From Planctomycetaceae bacterium (GTDB lineage: Bacteria; Planctomycetota; Planctomycetia; Pirellulales; Thermoguttaceae), in NCBI GenBank assembly GCA_012719125.1, contig JAAYAY010000253.1:1-32115 (forward strand): a stretch of 32,115 bases of DNA, in the 5' to 3' direction. The notes under the pieces are model-generated. The model was not told the DNA's origin. It saw only the letters and a list, made by a program, of their open reading frames with translations, and did no database searches. Below, piece by piece: positions 8,089-15,298 of this stretch (its first letter is position 1; every line of letters starts with the position of its first letter). A program made the position numbers and the translations under genes.

Positions 8089-9375
8089 CTAAAGAGTCCA
8101 CGGCTCGCGCAGCTTCCGTGTGAACATCGCCTTGGCCTCGGGGCTCGGATCGACAAGCTCCTTCTTCACCGGATCCCAGGTGATCTTCTGGCCGGTGCGT
8201 ACGGCCATGTCGCAGAGCAGGCTGATCACGTCGCTTCGCACGGCGTCGCGGATATTGGAGACGGGCGCTTTCCGCGACTTGATCGCCTCGGCGAAATTGC
8301 CCGATTGCGAGCGGCTCACCTGCAGGCTGTCGTCGTTCGGTGTCAGGGGTTCAGCGAGTTTCGTGGGGATCAGGGCAGGATCACTGGCCGCATTGCGTTC
8401 GGCGGCGCGGGCCACCTGGATCCAACCATCGGTGCCGATGAACTTTGTCCGATCGCCTCCGGGGCGGAAGATCAGGTCGACGTCGCCCAGCTTGATCTTC
8501 ATGTCCCAGTCGTAAACCACGTCGTAGAGCCCTTCGGACGGGATCTTGCCCGTTCCCTCGACGGTCACCAGACCGCTCAGGTCGGCGTCGCTTCCCCAGA
8601 CCATGATGTCGAGCGGATGGGCGCCCCAGCCGCCCAGGTAGCCGATCGAGTAGTCGAAGATCCAGTAAGTTCCCGGCGGCTTGCAGAGGTCGGCGGTGTA
8701 GGTTCGTTTCGGAGCCGGGCCGCACCACATGTCGAAATCGAATCCGTCCGGGACGGGCGCTTCGGCAGTGGAACCGCCCGCCGCGCCGTTGGGTGCGTCG
8801 ATTTCGATGGCGTGTACCTTGCCGATGGCCCCGCGGCGGACCAGTTCGCACCCGTTCCAGCAGTGAGGCAGGCTTCGCTGTTGGGTTCCGTATTGAAAGA
8901 TCCTGCCCGTGTCGGCCAGCACCTTCTCAATCGCCAGGTCTTGTTCGAGGGTAACGCCCAGCGGCTTCTCGATGTAGACGTCTTTGCCGGCCCGGGCCGC
9001 CATGATGCCGATGGGAACGTGCCAGTGGTCGGGCGTGGCGATATAGACGGCGTCGATGTCGTCGCGGGCGAGCAGGTCGCGGAAATCGGCATAGGCTTTC
9101 CCTTTGCAAACGCCGGCAGTCGCCTCGCGGCGATTCTGGTAGCAGTCGGAGGCGGCCACGCTCTGGAAATCGGGCACCCGTTGAACCTCCCGAAACAGGG
9201 CACCGCCGCGATTGCCGACGCCGATATGGCCGACTGTGATTCGCTCGTTGGCCGCAGCCTTTTCCTCGGCGCCCAGGGCACGACCGGGCACGAAGAACGG
9301 TGTCGCACAGCCGAGGGCCGCCAGCCGTTTGAGAACTTCTCGCCGAGGCAAGGTCCGCTTCGAGTTGGTCTTCAT
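8089..9375 (-). CDS. Tat-exported Gfo/Idh/MocA family NAD(P)-dependent oxidoreductase (copy 2)
   Basis: A 428-residue protein. The chosen ATG at 9375 has GGGAGA upstream and gives a signal with an Arg pair (LPRREVLKRL) and a hydrophobic run ending at ALGAEE, fitting Tat export although the motif is not perfect. The nucleotide-binding motif GHIGVGNRGG is at 49-58 and the catalytic motif YIEKPLG at 134-140. Further features are ATPDHWHVPI, a G-P-A-P-K-R-T-Y motif and the bacterial-type C-terminal domain. Likely periplasmic oxidation or epimerisation of a sugar or sugar acid. It is the first gene of the minus-strand operon and is transcribed divergently from the AraC regulator starting at 9515, the usual arrangement for a regulator and its target. 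Confidence 0.9.
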   Translation of the reverse strand: MKTNSKRTLPRREVLKRLAALGCATPFFVPGRALGAEEKAAANERITVGHIGVGNRGGALFREVQRVPDFQSVAASDCYQNRREATAGVCKGKAYADFRDLLARDDIDAVYIATPDHWHVPIGIMAARAGKDVYIEKPLGVTLEQDLAIEKVLADTGRIFQYGTQQRSLPHCWNGCELVRRGAIGKVHAIEIDAPNGAAGGSTAEAPVPDGFDFDMWCGPAPKRTYTADLCKPPGTYWIFDYSIGYLGGWGAHPLDIMVWGSDADLSGLVTVEGTGKIPSEGLYDVVYDWDMKIKLGDVDLIFRPGGDRTKFIGTDGWIQVARAAERNAASDPALIPTKLAEPLTPNDDSLQVSRSQSGNFAEAIKSRKAPVSNIRDAVRSDVISLLCDMAVRTGQKITWDPVKKELVDPSPEAKAMFTRKLREPWTL

Positions 9376-9432
9376 CGCGTGGGTCTCCCGTCTGCTGAAA
9401 CTCAGGAAGCGAAAAATTCCGAATTCGGTCAT

Positions 9433-9462
9433 TTGCCGCGGAATCTCGGGTCTCAGTATACT
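9433..9462 (+). promoter_or_regulatory. Candidate sigma70-type promoter for the AraC gene
   Basis: TTGCCG (9433-9438), an 18-bp spacer and TATACT (9457-9462) lie ~50 bp upstream of the AraC start. The -10 sits in the palindrome AGTATACT, so it could also be read on the minus strand, although no well-spaced -35 is visible there. Confidence 0.35.
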
Positions 9463-9489
9463 GGACGGGCAAGTCAAACGAACTACAAA

Positions 9490-9516
9490 ATGGTTCAGTG
9501 AAAGATTTTGAACCAT
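9490..9516. promoter_or_regulatory. Perfect 8-bp inverted repeat overlapping the AraC start codon
   Basis: ATGGTTCA (9490-9497) and TGAACCAT (9509-9516) are perfect inverted arms with an 11-bp spacer. The right arm includes the first two bases of the AraC ATG at 9515. It could be an operator for autoregulation or an RNA hairpin that covers the start codon. No Shine-Dalgarno is visible outside the structure. Confidence 0.4.
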
Positions 9517-10537
9517 GAGCCGACGCGTTCCCATCTACACCAGCCAGGATGAAACCTACCAGGCCGACACCTGCCAACCGTTGCTCCACGCGGCGCGGGC
9601 GGGTCGGATTCGGCTGGAAACGCTGGTACACGGCCACTATCCGGGACGGCCTTTGCCGCGGAATGCCCTGCCGGGGCTCAAGACGGTGGGATACTGGGAC
9701 GCGGAAGAACCGCAATCCTGGGGACTCGGCTGGCATCAGAACGAAGGGATCGAATTGACCTTGCTCGAACGAGGTGGCCTCGACTTCGCCGTGGAGGGTG
9801 TGGAGCAGCGGCTCAAGCCCAACGACCTGACCGTCACGCGACCCTGGCAGCGGCACCGGTTGGGCAACCCGCACGTCGGCCCGGGCCGGCTTCACTGGGT
9901 GATTCTCGACGTCGGCGTTCGGCGTCCTCACCAGACCTGGCGTTGGCCCTCGTGGATCCTGCTCACCAAGGCCGACCTCGACGAGTTGACCCACGTTCTC
10001 CGCCACAACGAGCAGCCTGTTTGGCACAACGCCGGGCAGGTTTGCGAGTGTTTTGTGCGAATTGCCCAGGCCATCGAATCCGACCGCGGCGGCTCCAGCG
10101 TCTCCTGGCTCACCGTGTTATTGAACGAACTGCTCCTGCATACGCTGGAACTCTTCCGCAGCCACGACGTGACGCTCGACGAAACGCTTTCCGATACCCA
10201 GCGGACGGTCGAACTTTTTCTCGAAGACCTCCGCTCCGAACGCCGGCATCTCGCGCAAGAATGGACCGTCCGCCGCATGGCCCAGTCGTGCGGGCTGGGA
10301 GTCACCCGGTTCACCGACTACTGCCGCCGGCTGACAAACACCACGCCGATGCAACACCTGAACCGGATGCGACTGGAGTCGGCGGCTCAATTGCTTCGTG
10401 AGGAGGAGCTTACCAACGCGCAGATTGCTGAGAGGTGTGGATTCAGTTCGGCCCAGTACTTTGCCACGGTTTTTCGGCGGCAGTTCGGGTGCACGCCGGG
10501 GCAGTATGGAATAGAATCAGAGGTGAATCGGCCATAG
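9515..10537 (+). CDS. AraC family transcriptional regulator
   Basis: A 340-residue protein. The N-terminal ~55-140 looks like an AraC-type cupin sensor (YWDAEEPQSWG, GWHQNEGIELTLLERG, LKPNDLTVTRPWQRHRLG). The C-terminal ~245-335 has the two helix-turn-helix motifs, with MAQSCGLGVTRFTDYCRRLT in the first, then AQIAERCGFSSAQYFATVFR and the signature GCTPGQYG. It stands head to head with the Gfo/Idh/MocA operon at 9375, so it probably activates that operon in response to a sugar. The start is an ATG within an inverted repeat. A decayed copy of its last ~40 codons occurs at 14065-14178. Confidence 0.9.
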   Translation: MSRRVPIYTSQDETYQADTCQPLLHAARAGRIRLETLVHGHYPGRPLPRNALPGLKTVGYWDAEEPQSWGLGWHQNEGIELTLLERGGLDFAVEGVEQRLKPNDLTVTRPWQRHRLGNPHVGPGRLHWVILDVGVRRPHQTWRWPSWILLTKADLDELTHVLRHNEQPVWHNAGQVCECFVRIAQAIESDRGGSSVSWLTVLLNELLLHTLELFRSHDVTLDETLSDTQRTVELFLEDLRSERRHLAQEWTVRRMAQSCGLGVTRFTDYCRRLTNTTPMQHLNRMRLESAAQLLREEELTNAQIAERCGFSSAQYFATVFRRQFGCTPGQYGIESEVNRP

Positions 10538-10552
10538 GGACCAGCGTTGACG

Positions 10553-11116
10553 ATGTCCAGGAAACATCGATATCAGTTTCGGCTTCGTAGCCTGATGATC
10601 GCGGTGGCGATCGGGGCGATTTCTGCGTCCATCCTCGTGACCTACCGAGATTATGTTCACCATGGACATCGTGGCTGGGGAAATGAGTGGGTCGTCCGTG
10701 ATCCTGAAGTTCCAATACTCATGGCGGTTTATGCTTCTGCCGTGAACGATCACGAGCCCACGTTGGCGTACTTCCTTTGGGCAGACGACCCGAGCATCAC
10801 GCTGCATTACCCGCCGTCATGGTGGCAAGAGAAGTGGGAATACGCCGGACATGTCGTTCATGTGGAGGGCAAGCGAGTTCAACGCGTCACGGGACGCCTG
10901 CAGTTGTTCGTCGCTGTCAATGGCGGGAGGCCGTTTCCTGTCATCCTCGATGAGAAGGACGCCAAGAAATACTTTGGGCGGGACAATACGGAGTTCTGTA
11001 GCGAAGAGGATTTTCTTCGATTTTGGGATCTCCTTCAGAGCAAGTATCTTCGCAATGGTCACACGCTAGGAAATGGTCTGGATTCAACCGGGACAAACGC
11101 GAATCCTCAACCATAG
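10553..11116 (+). CDS. Small RFRLR-type membrane-anchored hypothetical protein
   Basis: A 187-residue protein. After the start come HRYQFRLRSLMIAVAIGA and one transmembrane helix, the N-terminal pattern of a large planctomycete family of single-pass proteins of unknown function. The remainder is predicted soluble, acidic and Trp/Tyr-rich (PPSWWQEKWEYAG, KDAKKYFGRDN), with no motif I recognise. A TTG at 10547 is an alternative start and is better spaced from AGGGA (10536-10540); the ATG at 10553 is used here. It follows the AraC stop by 15 bp and may be co-transcribed with it. Function unknown. Confidence 0.65.
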   Translation: MSRKHRYQFRLRSLMIAVAIGAISASILVTYRDYVHHGHRGWGNEWVVRDPEVPILMAVYASAVNDHEPTLAYFLWADDPSITLHYPPSWWQEKWEYAGHVVHVEGKRVQRVTGRLQLFVAVNGGRPFPVILDEKDAKKYFGRDNTEFCSEEDFLRFWDLLQSKYLRNGHTLGNGLDSTGTNANPQP

Positions 11117-11255
11117 AACTGCCTCGGCATTTGCCGCCAGGGATAGCCTTTCATGCGGTTGAATGAGCCCGGGGCCGTACGGGGCGAGACTGCAGCCAGG
11201 ATAACTACAATGCGTCGACAAGCCCTCACAGGCAGAGACACTACGTACCGTCAAC

Positions 11256-11286
11256 GCATTGACATAGTGCATTGCATTGCTATAAT
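11256..11286 (+). promoter_or_regulatory. Consensus sigma70 promoter with GCATTG direct repeats
   Basis: TTGACA (11259-11264), a 16-bp spacer and TATAAT (11281-11286) match both hexamers of the bacterial consensus exactly, 25 bp upstream of the BrnT-like gene. Three GCATTG copies (11256-11261, 11269-11274, 11274-11279) overlap the -35 and fill the spacer, a good position for a repressor such as the downstream HTH protein. Confidence 0.7.
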
Positions 11287-11310
11287 CAAGTAACGCAAAG
11301 GGGGGCTCGA

Positions 11311-11568
11311 ATGACATTCCTTTGGATCGTCTGGGATGATGAAGACGACTCGCTTGGCAACGTGCAGCACATTGCCGAACATGGTCTGACCACGGATGAG
11401 GTCGAGGCGGTCTTGAACTCTCCGGATTCCACGGCCAACAGTACTTCGAGCGGGCTTCCCTGTGTGTTTGGTTTTACACCGACCGGCGAGTACATCATCG
11501 TCGTTTTCGAACGGGTTGATGAGGACTCGGTCTACCCTATCACTGCCTACCACGTTTCCGAGCCATGA
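11311..11568 (+). CDS. BrnT-like small protein, putative toxin
   Basis: An 85-residue protein. The start at 11311 is preferred over an in-frame ATG at 11272 because the run GGGGGG ends 5 bases before it, and 11272 lies inside the promoter spacer. The pattern WDDED..N..HI.EHGLTTDEVEAVL followed by G.TPTGEYIIVVFERV and a final ITAYHV strand resembles the BrnT/RelE-fold family (WDE.K...N..KHGV...EA, then GR.L.VVYT, then RIISAR). The basic residues typical of active BrnT are few, so this is a distant member or an inactive relative. Its stop overlaps the start of an XRE gene (ATGA at 11565-11568), the classic toxin-antitoxin coupling. Confidence 0.6.
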   Translation: MTFLWIVWDDEDDSLGNVQHIAEHGLTTDEVEAVLNSPDSTANSTSSGLPCVFGFTPTGEYIIVVFERVDEDSVYPITAYHVSEP

Positions 11569-11912
11569 GGAACACTGCAATGGCCAAGAGAACTGCGAAG
11601 GGCGTGACCCGCAAGAGGCAAATCTCCGCGCCCGAGAGCGAGCGGTTGAACAAGATCCGCGTGCAAGTGCAGCGAGATTTTCCGCCGGCTCCGGACCGTC
11701 CCCGTCCGGTGACTGGCGGTATCGGTGCGAAGATTCGGGCGGCCCGCGAGAACCAAGGTTTGACTTGGTACGCAGTGGCTAAGGCGGCGGGAATTCCAAA
11801 TCCAGCGACGGTTCGCGACGTCGAATACGGGCGCGACACGAAACTCAGCAGCATCGAGGCAATTGCTGCAGCATTGGGCCTGGAGCTTGATCTGGTGAAA
11901 GCAAGCACGTGA
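11565..11912 (+). CDS. XRE-type HTH protein, putative antitoxin/repressor
   Basis: A 115-residue protein. A basic, probably disordered N-terminus (MAKRTAKGVTRKRQ, with Arg/Pro-rich sequence to ~45) is followed by a Cro/CI-type helix-turn-helix at ~50-110: IGAKIRAARENQGLTWYAVAKAAG, then VRDVEYGRDTKLSSIEAIAAALGLEL. The start is the ATG at 11565, overlapping the upstream stop by 4 bp (an ATG at 11580 is also possible). It probably binds DNA at the upstream promoter and neutralises its partner, as expected for a type II module; pairing and neutralisation are inferred from order and overlap only. Confidence 0.7.
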   Translation: MRNTAMAKRTAKGVTRKRQISAPESERLNKIRVQVQRDFPPAPDRPRPVTGGIGAKIRAARENQGLTWYAVAKAAGIPNPATVRDVEYGRDTKLSSIEAIAAALGLELDLVKAST

Positions 11913-11937
11913 TCGGCCAAAGGCCTCCGGGGATTCC

Positions 11938-11954
11938 TCCGGGAATCACGCAAG
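11938..11954 (+). repeat. 17-bp repeat shared with the palindromic element at 18281-18437
   Basis: The 17 bases TCCGGGAATCACGCAAG here occur again at 18421-18437 and, inverted, at 18281-18297. Similarity extends a few bases on both sides. It lies 26 bp after the stop of the XRE gene. Confidence 0.7.
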
Positions 11955-12043
11955 GCCATCCGGCGTTCCCCACGTCCTCTCTGATCGAGGACAGAGTTCG
12001 AGGAACAATCGATTGCCTGGTGCCATAATAATGGCGCAGAAGA

Positions 12044-12073
12044 TTGCAGTAGCCGGGTCGTTCTTTGTATAGT
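12044..12073 (+). promoter_or_regulatory. Candidate promoter for the aldo/keto-reductase-like gene
   Basis: TTGCAG (12044-12049), an 18-bp spacer and TATAGT (12068-12073) lie ~115 bp upstream of the start at 12190. A short dyad GCCAT-AATA-ATGGC precedes it at 12022-12035. The rest of 11955-12189 shows nothing else I recognise. Confidence 0.35.
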
Positions 12074-12189
12074 AACGCGCAGACCGCTCGATTCTTCCAT
12101 CGATGCAGCATTCTCGTTCGGGCGGTTGAGGCGTTTGTCGGCGGCTCCAGAAAGTCAATCGCGATTCTTGAATAAGGGGAGGAAAATCC

Positions 12190-13437
12190 ATGTCAACCGA
12201 CGGCAATCCGTCGCTTTCGCGACGGCGGTTTTTGGAGCAGGGTTCCGTGGCGGCGCTCGGGGCCGCCCTGGCCAACCGCACGGCAGGCGCGAGCGACGGG
12301 GCGACCAAGGCCGGAATGAGGTATCGCCGCTTCGGACGGACCAACCTGACGATCTCCGAAGTCGGGCTGGGTTGTGCCACCGGGCTGAAGTCGAGGACGC
12401 TCGGACCGGATCGGTTCAACCGCTACCGCGAAGAGCTGCCTGCCATACTGCACAAGCTGCTCGAACTGGGGGGCAACTTCGTGGCGACCGGCCTGGGTTA
12501 CCACGATACGGAAGAGATTCTCGGCAACGCCATGCGGGGCCGGCGCCAGGAAGTGATCATCTTCACTGCGCCCGATCCGCCCCGGGACGACGTTCCCACG
12601 ATCATGGAGAGGTGCGAACTGAGTCTGAAGCATTTCCATACCGACCATATCGACTGCTACTTTTCCCACGGCCGCTGGAGCGAAGCCTTCTATGAAGCCG
12701 CCTTGAAACTCCGCGAACAGGGGAAGATTCGCTTCATCGGATTGAGCGGTCACGTGCCGGCCGAGCATCAGGCCCGGGTCGACGCCGATCAGGTCGACTT
12801 CGTCTTCCAGCCGTACAACTACATGGCACTGGCCAAGTGGACCGAAAGGTTCGACCGGAACGACGTGGAGGGGCTGTTCGCGTCCTGCAAGCAGAAGGAC
12901 GTGGGCGTGCTCTGCATGAAGCCGATGACGGGCCACTTCGTACCCAACTGGGCCGAGGACAAGGCCAATCCGTTGGTTGCCCGGCTCCTGAAGGAACTGC
13001 AGGATTTCGGCAAATCGAATCTCTACCAGGCGATGTTGATGTGGGTGCTGCGGAATCCCAACGTCTGCGCCGCGGCGGTAGGAATGAGCGCGGTCGATGA
13101 GGTGACGGAGAACTGTGCGGCCGTGAACGGGCAGCTTACCCGGCGGCACGAGCGTCTGCTCGACCTCTATGCGGAGACTGCCACCGACGACTACTGCCGT
13201 TTGTGCGAGACTTGCGTGCCGCACTGCCCAGTGGGGATTCGCGTGCCCGATCTTCTCCGCTATCGCATGTACTACAAGAATTACGGCCATTGCGAAGACG
13301 CCCGGGAACTCTACGCAGCGTTGCCGCCCGAGCGGCAGGTGCCGGCCTGCACTCAGTGCGGCGCTTGCCAGGAGGCTTGTCCCAACCGGCTGGCGATTGT
13401 CGCGAAGCTCCAGGAGGCGCACGCTCTTCTGGCGTAG
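12190..13437 (+). CDS. Tat-exported aldo/keto-reductase-like protein with two [4Fe-4S] motifs
   Basis: A 415-residue protein. A Tat signal (SLSRRRFLEQ then an Ala-rich stretch to ~35) precedes an AKR TIM barrel (~43-320: RRFGRTNLTISEVGLGCA, LREQGKIRFIGLSGH, NPNVCAAAVGMS). The C-terminus holds two CxxCxxCxxxCP ferredoxin motifs: Cys336/339/342/346 and Cys387/390/393/397. Of the AKR catalytic tetrad, Tyr104 and His160 appear present, but the usual Asp and Lys positions are Ala99 and Ala127, so classical NADPH carbonyl reduction is doubtful and electrons may pass through the clusters. A GGGGAGG site precedes the start. RidA follows 142 bp downstream. Likely a periplasmic redox step of sugar metabolism. 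Confidence 0.85.
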   Translation: MSTDGNPSLSRRRFLEQGSVAALGAALANRTAGASDGATKAGMRYRRFGRTNLTISEVGLGCATGLKSRTLGPDRFNRYREELPAILHKLLELGGNFVATGLGYHDTEEILGNAMRGRRQEVIIFTAPDPPRDDVPTIMERCELSLKHFHTDHIDCYFSHGRWSEAFYEAALKLREQGKIRFIGLSGHVPAEHQARVDADQVDFVFQPYNYMALAKWTERFDRNDVEGLFASCKQKDVGVLCMKPMTGHFVPNWAEDKANPLVARLLKELQDFGKSNLYQAMLMWVLRNPNVCAAAVGMSAVDEVTENCAAVNGQLTRRHERLLDLYAETATDDYCRLCETCVPHCPVGIRVPDLLRYRMYYKNYGHCEDARELYAALPPERQVPACTQCGACQEACPNRLAIVAKLQEAHALLA

Positions 13438-13517
13438 AGTCTTATTCCGGGGCGGACATCTGATACCACGTGTCTATGGCACGACCGACAAGTAACTCTC
13501 CGGCTTGAGCGGGAGTA

Positions 13518-13543
13518 TTGGAATGATGGAAGAATGGAATAAC
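13518..13543. repeat. Short GGAATGATGGAAGAATGGAA-type repeat
   Basis: A purine-rich tract of imperfect GGAA(T/G) units lies in the 142-bp gap between the aldo/keto-reductase-like gene and ridA. Similar tracts occur between genes in other planctomycetes, from memory. It would fall within a false N-terminal extension of the RidA gene. Confidence 0.3.
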
Positions 13544-13579
13544 GGGGGCGAAGTCAACACGATATTTGGGAGAAGATCC

Positions 13580-14059
13580 ATGAGACAGCACCTGCTATTC
13601 CTGGCAGCGTGGACGCTGCTGATTGCCGCACGCAGTGCTGCGGCCGAGTCGATCGTCTGCTTGGGAGCCGACGAGTCGTCGGGAACGTCTCAAGCGGTCG
13701 TTGTCAAAGGCTGCGCCCTGGTGCACACGGGGCAACTGCTGCCGACGGACAAGGACGGTACCGTGATCGGCGGCACTGCGGTCGACGCCCAGTTGGCTCA
13801 GCTCCTTTTCAATCTGGAGACGGTGCTGGCAGCGGCCGAGTCGAGCACCGACCACCTGGTGAAGCTGAACGTCTTCGTAGACAGCCCTGCGACTGCCCTC
13901 AAGGTTCGCAGCCTGTTTGCCAAACGTTTCCCCGGACCGGTGCGGCCCGCCGTATCGTGGATATGCACGCCGCTGATCCTACCGGAGGCCCTGGTGGCGT
14001 TGGACGCCGTGGCGGTGGTACCGGAACAGAGCGGTCCGGCCCGGCCGAGTCCAAAGTGA
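13580..14059 (+). CDS. Secreted RidA/YjgF/UK114 family protein
   Basis: A 159-residue protein. The ATG at 13580 has GGGAGA upstream and opens a Sec signal peptide (MRQHLLFLAAWTLLIAARSAAA); an upstream in-frame ATG adds only non-coding-like sequence. The mature part follows the RidA fold: VVVKGCALVHTGQ, then NLETVLAAAESSTDHLVKLNVFV, then RPAVSWICTPL and ALVALDAVAV. Arg122 matches the family's imine-binding Arg; the acidic position near the end is Asp142. RidA enzymes hydrolyse reactive enamines/imines in the cytoplasm, so a signal peptide is atypical and the substrate here is unclear. An AraC relic begins just after its stop. Confidence 0.8.
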   Translation: MRQHLLFLAAWTLLIAARSAAAESIVCLGADESSGTSQAVVVKGCALVHTGQLLPTDKDGTVIGGTAVDAQLAQLLFNLETVLAAAESSTDHLVKLNVFVDSPATALKVRSLFAKRFPGPVRPAVSWICTPLILPEALVALDAVAVVPEQSGPARPSPK

Positions 14060-14064
14060 TCGTT

Positions 14065-14178
14065 GGACACACGCAGATTGCAGAAAGATGCGGGTTCAGT
14101 CCGGTCCAGTATTCTGCCACGGCCTTCTGGCGTCATTTTGGGTGTACGGCGGGGCGGTATGCGGTAGGACGTGAGGTG
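14065..14178 (+). pseudogene. Relic of the C-terminal HTH of an AraC family gene
   Basis: Translation from 14065 gives GHTQIAERCGFSPVQYSATA, then a segment ending FGCTAGRY, closely matching NAQIAERCGFSSAQYFATV...FGCTPGQY at the end of the intact AraC gene (10414-10512). The similarity is clear at nucleotide level with mainly third-position changes, so it once evolved as coding sequence. Upstream of 14065 the similarity stops at the ridA stop codon, and no upstream domain or start remains in this frame. It is a truncated AraC remnant, not a functional gene. Confidence 0.75.
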
Positions 14179-14218
14179 GGGTGCAGTCAATTTGCGCCCG
14201 ACTGTGGAGGGGGTACTA

Positions 14219-14259
14219 ATATGTCCTTTCTTGCCTTCATGTGAAACGGGACATATAAT
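14219..14259 (+). promoter_or_regulatory. Promoter bracketed by a perfect inverted repeat (autoregulatory operator candidate)
   Basis: TTGCCT (14231-14236), a 17-bp spacer and TATAAT (14254-14259) form a strong sigma70-type promoter ~75 bp upstream of the XRE/DUF2442-like gene. Perfect 8-bp arms ATATGTCC (14219-14226) and GGACATAT (14249-14256) flank the -35 and overlap the -10, with centres 30 bp apart (about three helical turns). That is a good geometry for repression by a dimeric HTH protein. Confidence 0.6.
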
Positions 14260-14334
14260 CCAAGTAGCAGCGCGACCGATATAGCACAAGAGGCGGTTTG
14301 TCTGGAGGCTTCACGCAGCTATGCCAAGCGTGGG

Positions 14335-15234
14335 ATGAAATGTATCCAGAGAACCCTGTCTGAATCTTGGAACGAAAAGATGCCCATCATCGCACCGTCT
14401 GATCGCGAGGTAACCAGTCCCACCTTTGTGTTGGACTCAAGGCCGTCTCGGGCCAAGCGGATTCAGGATCTTCTTGGGTCGAGAACCGGCACGTCTCTCG
14501 TCAGAACGGTTACGAACCTCAGGGATGTCAGGGAATCCCTCGCCATTGCCGGCAGCGATTCGCTATGGGTCAGTTACACTCCGAACCTGACTTTTGAGTT
14601 ACTGAAATCGGCTGCACGGTCGTCGTTGCGACTGGGTTCTGCTGTCTTGGTGCACGAGTTCAACAGTCAGAGTGTGCCCATGCTGGCGAATTCCTTCAGG
14701 GATGTTGTATTCGGAAAACCGGACTGCTTCCTGCCGCCGGAAGAACTGGCGGAGGTTCTGTCTGCCCCGAACCGCAAGGACCTATTCATCAGTGGTACCG
14801 TCGATCCGGACACCTGCACCATTACGTTCGGCCGTGGAAATCTGGATTCGATCGTCGTTCCGTTCTCTGCGTTTCGACCGAGCGGTGCCGGTGTTGTTCC
14901 CGACTTCTCGGATTTCGCGATCGCAGACTGCGGCCAGACGGTGCGGCTTGGCGAGTACGAAGCGGCCGTTGACGCAATTCTCTACGAGTTCGATGCGGAG
15001 TATCGAAGACGACTGAAGAAGCGGCGAATCGCGTCGCAGAAGACGTTTGGCGCATCCTTGCGCCGGTTACGCCTTCAGAAGAAAGTCGCAAGGTCCGACT
15101 TCCCGGGACTGTCGGAAAAGACCCTTGCGAGAATCGAACGCGGAGAGATTGTCAGGGACGCGATACGCCCACGAACGCTGGCTGCCATTGCGAAAAGGCT
15201 GGGCGTCGAAGTCGAGGAGATCGGATCGTTTTGA
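14335..15234 (+). CDS. DUF2442-like/XRE helix-turn-helix regulator
   Basis: A 299-residue protein (an ATG at 14380 is an alternative start). Residues ~30-145 are of uncertain type; the order of hydrophobic strands and the ending PDCFLPPEELAEVL faintly recall a degenerate receiver or PIN-like alpha/beta fold. Residues ~150-225 (TCTITFGRGN, VVPFSAFRPS, DFAIADCGQTVRLGEYEAA) resemble DUF2442-type domains. Residues ~235-299 form a Cro/CI-type HTH: FGASLRRLRLQKKVARSDFP, LSEKTLARIERGE, RTLAAIAKRLGVEVEEIGSF. Cytoplasmic DNA-binding protein, probably autoregulated through the inverted repeat at 14219-14256. DUF2442 proteins are often antitoxin-like and paired with DUF4160 partners; no partner is seen here. 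It converges with the lyase gene. Confidence 0.7.
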   Translation: MKCIQRTLSESWNEKMPIIAPSDREVTSPTFVLDSRPSRAKRIQDLLGSRTGTSLVRTVTNLRDVRESLAIAGSDSLWVSYTPNLTFELLKSAARSSLRLGSAVLVHEFNSQSVPMLANSFRDVVFGKPDCFLPPEELAEVLSAPNRKDLFISGTVDPDTCTITFGRGNLDSIVVPFSAFRPSGAGVVPDFSDFAIADCGQTVRLGEYEAAVDAILYEFDAEYRRRLKKRRIASQKTFGASLRRLRLQKKVARSDFPGLSEKTLARIERGEIVRDAIRPRTLAAIAKRLGVEVEEIGSF

Positions 15235-15298
15235 CGCGACTGCGATTGGTTCGGCGCTTGACGGTATGCGGTCCCCAATTGCGGTTCACACCGGGGTT

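Noticed and set aside
7960-9501. 513-codon plus-strand open frame
   Set aside because: Antisense to the Gfo/Idh/MocA gene at 8089-9375, which has signal, Rossmann and EKP motifs.
12193-13422. 409-codon minus-strand open frame
   Set aside because: Antisense to the aldo/keto-reductase-like gene with two ferredoxin motifs.
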